DNA of 15,999 nt from contig JAHDDN010000084.1 of the NCBI GenBank assembly GCA_020629335.1, positions 1-15,999 of the forward strand, given 5' to 3'. Position numbers and translations under genes: made by a program. The notes below the pieces were generated by a model, which saw nothing but the letters and a program-made list of their open reading frames with translations, did not search any database and was not told the origin of the DNA. Below, one piece after another: positions 14,071-15,999 of the stretch (position 1 is the first letter of the stretch; each line of letters starts with the position of its first letter). The DNA comes from Chitinophagales bacterium. GTDB lineage: Bacteria > Bacteroidota > Bacteroidia > Chitinophagales > UBA2359.

Positions 14071-15399
14071 ATGGCTTTAGTAGAACTGATTATGCCTAAG
14101 ATGGGCGAGAGTATTATGGAGGCGACGATTTTGAAGTGGTTGAAGGGAATTGGTGATCGTGTGGAGATGGATGAATCTGTATTAGAGATAGCTACAGATA
14201 AGGTTGATTCGGATGTGCCGTCTCCTGTGGAAGGGATTTTGAAGGAAATTTTATTTGAGGAGGGAGATACGGTTGAAGTTGGGAAGGCGATTGCTATTAT
14301 TGCCAGTGAGGGAGAGGAGGATGCTCCAAGTGGTGATAGTGCTGGTGTAAAGGCTGTGGAAACGGTTGAACAGGCGGCAGTGGCGGTAGAAGAAACGGTG
14401 GCTGTTGCTCAAACGACTTTAGCTAGTAAGCCTGCGGTTTCAAATGGCAATGGAGCTCGTTTTTATTCGCCTTTGGTATTGAATATTGCTCGTCAGGAGA
14501 ATATAGGAATGGCTGAGTTGGAGGCATTGCCAGGTAGTGGTAAAGGGGGGCGAGTGACGAAGAAGGATATTTTGGCTTATGTAAAAAGTAGGACGCAGCC
14601 GACTCAAAAGACGGTGGTTGTTAAGCCAGGAGTGAGTCAGCCTAAGGTGGCAGCTAAAGCGCCAGTTGCTCCGCCAGTTGATAAGAGTGGTAATGTGGAG
14701 ATAGTAGAGATGGATCGTATGCGTAAGTTAATTGCTGATCATATGGTTATGTCTAAGAGTGTCTCTCCTCACGTGACTTCGTTTGTGGAGGCAGATGTAA
14801 CGGAGATTGTTAATTGGCGAAATGGTATTAAGGCTGATTTCCAGAAGCGAGAAGGGGAGAAGATAACCTTTACTCCTATATTTATTGAAGCAGTAGCGCA
14901 GGCTTTGAAGGAATTTCCAGGGGTGAATGCTTCGGTAGATGGTAATAATATAATTTATAGAAAAGATATAAATGTTGGTATTGCTACGGCTTTACCATCA
15001 GGTAATTTAATTGTACCAGTTATTAAACATGCTGATCGTCAGAATTTACTTGGTTTAACTAAATCATTAAATGAGATGGTACAGCGTGCAAGGTCTAATA
15101 AGTTAAAGCCAGAAGATATTCAGGGAGGTACATTTACACTGACGAATGTGGGTACATTTGGAAATGTAATGGGAACCCCTATTATTAATCAGCCCCAAGT
15201 GGCAATTTTGGCAACAGGTGCTATTCGTAAGAAACCAGCAGTGGTAGAGACGAAATATGGAGATGTGATTGCCATTCGTCATATGATGTTTTTATCTCAC
15301 TCTTATGATCACCGAATTGTGGATGGAGCAATGGGTGGTTCATTCTTACGTAGAGTGGCAGACTTATTAGAAGGATTTGATCCAAACCGAACAATATAA
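14071..15399 (+). CDS. 2-oxo acid dehydrogenase complex E2 (dihydrolipoamide acyltransferase)
   Basis: Core acyltransferase of a 2-oxo acid dehydrogenase complex: it moves the acyl group from its own lipoyl arm to CoA. The 442-residue protein has one lipoyl domain (1-78) with the lipoylated Lys44 in ATDKVDSDVPSP, an Ala/Val/Pro-rich linker (about 85-125), an E1/E3-binding domain (130-171, YSPLVLNIARQENI and GSGKGGRVTKKDIL), a second flexible linker, and the catalytic domain (about 207-440). The active site SYDHRIVDGA (411-420) contains His414 and Asp418. A single lipoyl domain and DKVDSD wording are commonest in branched-chain or mixed-specificity E2 proteins of Bacteroidota, but substrate (pyruvate, 2-oxoglutarate or branched-chain) cannot be settled, because no E1 gene is in the window. 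The ATG at 14071 begins the lipoyl domain. Its leader contains family A copy 3. Confidence 0.95.
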   Translation: MALVELIMPKMGESIMEATILKWLKGIGDRVEMDESVLEIATDKVDSDVPSPVEGILKEILFEEGDTVEVGKAIAIIASEGEEDAPSGDSAGVKAVETVEQAAVAVEETVAVAQTTLASKPAVSNGNGARFYSPLVLNIARQENIGMAELEALPGSGKGGRVTKKDILAYVKSRTQPTQKTVVVKPGVSQPKVAAKAPVAPPVDKSGNVEIVEMDRMRKLIADHMVMSKSVSPHVTSFVEADVTEIVNWRNGIKADFQKREGEKITFTPIFIEAVAQALKEFPGVNASVDGNNIIYRKDINVGIATALPSGNLIVPVIKHADRQNLLGLTKSLNEMVQRARSNKLKPEDIQGGTFTLTNVGTFGNVMGTPIINQPQVAILATGAIRKKPAVVETKYGDVIAIRHMMFLSHSYDHRIVDGAMGGSFLRRVADLLEGFDPNRTI

Positions 15400-15999
15400 G
15401 AAACAATAGATATACTTTGTTAAGAGTTTTTTTAGTACTTTATCCTTTTGTTTAATGGCTTAAATTATTTTAAGTTTATTAAGGAAATTGATAAATTATA
15501 AAGATGATAAATGCCTGATAATCAGTTAAATGAATTTATTTGCTTGTTTAGGCAGCATTTTTGCAATTAAAAAGGTCTTTCAAGTGGTTTGAGGGAATTA
15601 TTTCCTCATAAATAATGTTATCTACTTGGTTTACAGTAGTTTAATTTTGTTAGACCTTATATTTCAACCTATCGTTATTTATTCCACTATTTTTCATTCT
15701 AAGCATCAAAAAGCTTAGTTTTTATATGGTAAAATATTAATTATGTTTTGCCCAATCTTCACTGAAATATAGAGATATTTCGCATATTATGTTGGTCTGA
15801 GTAATGTATATAATTGATAATTAGTGCTTTAGAGAGAATAAAAAAAGCATTTTAGGCCTTTGTTCTTTTGTTTAAGTATTAAAGAGTTTTATATTTACAT
15901 TACCAAAGTGACACCTATAAATAGGTACGTCTTAATTTGCGGTTGATATATTTTTAATAGATTGTAAAATTTTACTCCATAACCCTTTTAAATTTCAAA
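15400..15999. other. AT-rich gene-free region after the E2 gene
   Basis: I see no coding region, tRNA or known RNA in these 600 bases. They contain several small hairpins: GAGGGAA-TTA-TTTCCTC (15591-15607), GAAATAT-AGAG-ATATTTC (15764-15781), and the 14-base palindrome ACCTATAAATAGGT (15913-15926), besides the terminator-like hairpin at 15699-15723. A lone TAATTTTG (15642-15649) matches a -7 box but has no partner element or gene after it. The next gene probably lies beyond the window. Confidence 0.5.
15699..15723 (+). terminator. Possible terminator hairpin downstream of E2
   Basis: CTAAGC (15699-15704) pairs with GCTTAG (15713-15718) over an 8-base loop, followed by TTTTT (15719-15723). 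It lies 300 bases after the E2 stop, which is far for a normal terminator, so it might end an E2 read-through transcript or a short RNA from this region. Confidence 0.45.

Noticed and set aside
15642..15649. TAATTTTG as a promoter for a gene beyond E2
   Set aside because: No TTTG-like element at the proper distance and no open reading frame follows before the window end.

Overview
The window looks like chromosomal DNA from a member of the Bacteroidota. It is AT-rich and gene starts lack clear Shine-Dalgarno sites. Several genes are preceded by the Bacteroidota-type -7 box TAnnTTTG. A secreted protein ends in a type IX secretion (Por/T9SS) sorting domain. From memory, the gene types and the intergenic repeats suggest the Saprospiria (Saprospira/Aureispira-like), but nothing here proves the genus.

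Layout. Positions 1-2864 hold a minus-strand gene for a large acidic T9SS-exported protein with its terminator. Positions 2865-3644 hold no gene but carry one copy each of two structured repeats and a terminator-like hairpin. Next come yidC (minus, 3645-5501), a zinc aspartoacylase/succinylglutamate-desuccinylase family enzyme (minus, 5826-6797), and a glutamate-cysteine-ligase-like protein fused to a CBS pair (minus, 7164-9086). On the plus strand are a small three-helix membrane protein (9314-9634) and ATP-dependent PEP carboxykinase (9905-11515). PckA converges on a DUF4197 lipoprotein (minus, 11597-12319) and the two share a bidirectional terminator. Then follow cinA (plus, 12467-13720) and a 2-oxo acid dehydrogenase E2 (plus, 14071-15399). 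The last 600 bases are gene-free.

The genes are mostly independent housekeeping or metabolic units: membrane insertion, gluconeogenesis, 2-oxo acid oxidation, nucleotide repair. There is no obvious multi-gene operon.

The most interesting content is intergenic. Family B occurs three times, each exactly 164 bp in the same orientation (3077-3240, 5526-5689, 9628-9791). It has a conserved core inside nested helices whose sequences differ between copies while pairing is kept. Family A occurs three times (3348-3563, 6824-7047 on minus, 13885-14037). It has conserved ends, covarying inner helices and a stem that is either a minimal hairpin or a 21-22 bp stem holding a second palindromic element. 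Two family A copies end just upstream of a start codon in the gene's own orientation. One of these begins a few bases after a good Bacteroidota promoter, so it would form the 5' leader of the E2 mRNA. These look like RNA-structured or hairpin-propagated repeats. I could not check whether they have been described.
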